NCBI RefSeq assembly: GCF_025311495.1
Contig: NZ_CP104398.1
Span: 1,798,001 to 1,862,000, forward strand
Direction: 5' to 3'
DNA from: Limosilactobacillus oris
Lineage (GTDB): Bacteria; Bacillota; Bacilli; Lactobacillales; Lactobacillaceae
DNA length: 64,000 nt
Shown here: positions 62,732 to 64,000 of the stretch, piece after piece
Layout: each line of letters starts with the position of its first letter
Numbering within the stretch: the stretch's first letter is position 1
Translations under genes and position numbers: made by a program
Notes under the pieces: model-generated
Seen by the model: the letters and a program-made list of their open reading frames with translations, nothing else
What the model was told of the DNA's origin: nothing
The model's database searches: none

Positions 62732-62983
62732 GTCGGTGGACCTCCTCAAATTAATGTGAACATTATACCATTAAGCGGACAACTTTGTTCGTGCTAATTA
62801 TATTGTTAATTTGCATATCGCATTCTCTCAGTATTTTGAGGGAATGTTTTTTTATGGAAAGTAACGACTAAGAAATTGGAATCAACCAAAAAGTACAACA
62901 GAATTCGCTGTTAAAATGAGAGAGGAAGTTGTGTTGCAAAGGTAGGATAGATAAATCATATAATGTACAGAAACGGTTACATG
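62732..62983. other. Intergenic region before the second IS66
   Basis: It holds the DUF985 promoter area and an orphan plus-strand terminator (62821-62853, stem CATTCTCTCA / TTGAGGGAATG then T7) with no gene feeding it, suggesting a gene was lost here. No coding sequence is visible. Confidence 0.5.
62821..62853 (+). terminator. Orphan terminator
   Basis: The stem CATTC(T)CTCA / TTGAG(G)GAATG with a T7 tail and no upstream plus-strand gene closer than the IS3 remnant. Confidence 0.7.
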
Positions 62984-63023
62984 GTAAGCAGTCAATAACA
63001 ACACGTCTATGAATTATTCAATG

Positions 63024-63060
63024 TGCCTTCTATACTGAGACTATCCCAGTGTAGGAGGCA
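63024..63060 (+). promoter_or_regulatory. Hairpin sequestering the tnpA ribosome site (second copy)
   Basis: Identical to the hairpin of the first element, with the AGGAGG in its right arm. Confidence 0.6.
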
Positions 63061-63066
63061 TTTTTG

Positions 63067-63255
63067 ATGGAAGAAAAATCTGAAATTATTACCCCAGTTT
63101 TTAAAAGTAAGGATACCTTTAATAAAAGCAAACGCATGGCCTCGCGGCCCGCAGTAAAAATGGAAGTTAATGATATAAGATTAACTGCTTTCCGCGGAGC
63201 TAATCCTAATTTGGTAAGTGAAATAGCTAAGGTGATTGTTCGTTATGCTCATTGA
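63067..63255 (+). CDS. tnpA: IS66 accessory protein TnpA (second copy)
   Basis: Identical to the 62-residue TnpA of the first element, same ATG and ribosome site. Confidence 0.8.
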   Translation: MEEKSEIITPVFKSKDTFNKSKRMASRPAVKMEVNDIRLTAFRGANPNLVSEIAKVIVRYAH

Positions 63256-63601
63256 TTGGACGGTCCCGGATTATGTCTATCTGGTATGCGGTAAAACGGA
63301 TTTAAGAAAAGGCATTGATGGTTTAGCAATGGTTATCGCTGAGAACTATGGACTTGAGCTATACAATAATTCTTTATTTCTTTTCTGTGGAAGTAGAAAT
63401 GATCGGTTCAAAGGATTATTTTGGGATGGTGAAGGATTTATCCTTTTGTACAAACGCTTTGAAAATGGCCGACTTAAGTGGCCCAGGTACAGTCAGGAGG
63501 CAAAACAACTATCCAGCAGACAAGTTAAGTGGTTATTAGCAGGACTTAATCCGCTTCCGGTAAAGCAAATTAAGCCTGCCAAACCCGGTAGTTTTTATTA
63601 G
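63245..63601 (+). CDS. tnpB: IS66 accessory protein TnpB (second copy)
   Basis: Identical to TnpB of the first element (VYLVCGKTDLRKGIDGLA), overlapping tnpA by 11 bases. Confidence 0.9.
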   Translation: MLIDWTVPDYVYLVCGKTDLRKGIDGLAMVIAENYGLELYNNSLFLFCGSRNDRFKGLFWDGEGFILLYKRFENGRLKWPRYSQEAKQLSSRQVKWLLAGLNPLPVKQIKPAKPGSFY

Positions 63602-63667
63602 ATCACTCCTTTTTAAAATGATGGTTCTTTGGTATAATATCAAGGACATCAAAGGAGGTGACGCACG

Positions 63668-64000
63668 ATGACTGATTCAGCCGAGAAGAGAATTAAACAG
63701 TTAGAAGAACAGTTGGCAGAAGCAAATAAGAAAATTGCCCAATTAATGGCAATTATTAAGCTTCAACAGAATCAAATGTTTGGGAAAAAAACTGAAGTTA
63801 TTGATAAAGTAGCTGAGGGCCAACAATCACTTTTTAATGACCAAATCTTAAATCAGCTACAAGACAGCGATGTATCAATCACTGAAGTGATTGAACAAAT
63901 ACCAAGGAAAGTAGTGCGTCACCGCAAGCCCAAGGCAAGTGGTCAACGGACTACTTTTTTGAATAATTTGCCTCAAATTAATCATGTTATTCACCTTGAA
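63668..64000 (+). CDS. tnpC: IS66 transposase TnpC, 3' end beyond window
   Basis: The first 111 codons are identical to TnpC of the first element (N-terminal coiled coil, up to just before the zinc-binding region). The catalytic part lies outside the window. Confidence 0.9.
   Translation, partial: MTDSAEKRIKQLEEQLAEANKKIAQLMAIIKLQQNQMFGKKTEVIDKVAEGQQSLFNDQILNQLQDSDVSITEVIEQIPRKVVRHRKPKASGQRTTFLNNLPQINHVIHLE

Larger units (their letters stand above)
62984..64000 (+). mobile_element. Second IS66 element, cut by window end
   Basis: It begins with the same GTAAGCAGTC terminus and shows no difference from 14784-15800 over its visible 1017 bases. The left flank GTTACATG differs from that of the first copy, as expected for an independent insertion. 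It is in direct orientation relative to the first copy, 48,200 bases away. Confidence 0.95.

Noticed and set aside
1-64000. tRNA, rRNA and riboswitch candidates
   Set aside because: I saw no cloverleaf with a CCA-adjacent acceptor, no rRNA core sequence and no recognisable riboswitch core in the gaps.

Overview
The window looks like the chromosome of a heterofermentative lactobacillus. Limosilactobacillus (L. reuteri group or a relative) is the best guess. The basis is a moderate-GC Firmicute background with strong AGGAGG ribosome sites, KxYKxGKxW-type signal peptides, and many copies of the R(P/N)DV...SGF...R(Y/F)S repeat, which is known from L. reuteri glucansucrases. The genus is an inference; no rRNA or tRNA lies in the window.

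Layout. 1-6.9 kb: a truncated membrane-protein gene with two zinc-ribbon membrane proteins, a YjeM-type amino-acid permease, a YihY/BrkB membrane protein, a DUF1659/DUF2922 pair and recX. 6.9-23.6 kb: a surface-polysaccharide cluster with a priming sugar-phosphate transferase, two DUF4422 proteins, several glycosyltransferases, two DUF6056-like membrane proteins, an acyltransferase, UDP-galactopyranose mutase (glf) and a Wzx flippase. It is interrupted by a complete IS66-family element with a verifiable 8-bp target duplication. 23.8-46.5 kb: six very large secreted proteins carrying about 32 RDV-type repeats. Five have different cell-wall hydrolase domains (M23, C39-like, NlpC/P60, GH73, GH25); the sixth has a coiled coil and a mucin-binding-like domain. 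The dTDP-rhamnose genes rmlA-C-B-D sit between the last two hydrolases. 46.6-55.4 kb: a decayed PD-(D/E)XK transposase/nuclease gene, an LCP wall-polymer ligase, an LTA-synthase-like phosphoglycerol transferase, prfC, and a Wzy-like polymerase overlapping a Wzz-like chain-length regulator.

55.4-62.2 kb is a mobile, very AT-rich accessory patch. It contains a dead ISL3 transposase, then an intact three-gene operon (coiled-coil protein, McrB-like AAA+ NTPase, DUF2357/PD-(D/E)XK nuclease) that looks like a McrBC-type defence system with an unusual partner, then a dead IS3 orfA. A DUF985 cupin gene follows, and a second copy of the same IS66 element runs off the right edge. It is identical as far as it can be compared and in direct orientation 48.2 kb from the first.

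How it fits together: the polysaccharide genes probably make a rhamnose- and galactofuranose-containing polymer. Wzx, Wzy and Wzz export and polymerise it, and the LCP protein could attach it to peptidoglycan. The RDV-repeat hydrolases are encoded in the middle of this locus, so the repeats may be the modules that dock these enzymes on the wall or on the locus's own polymer. The last point is inference.
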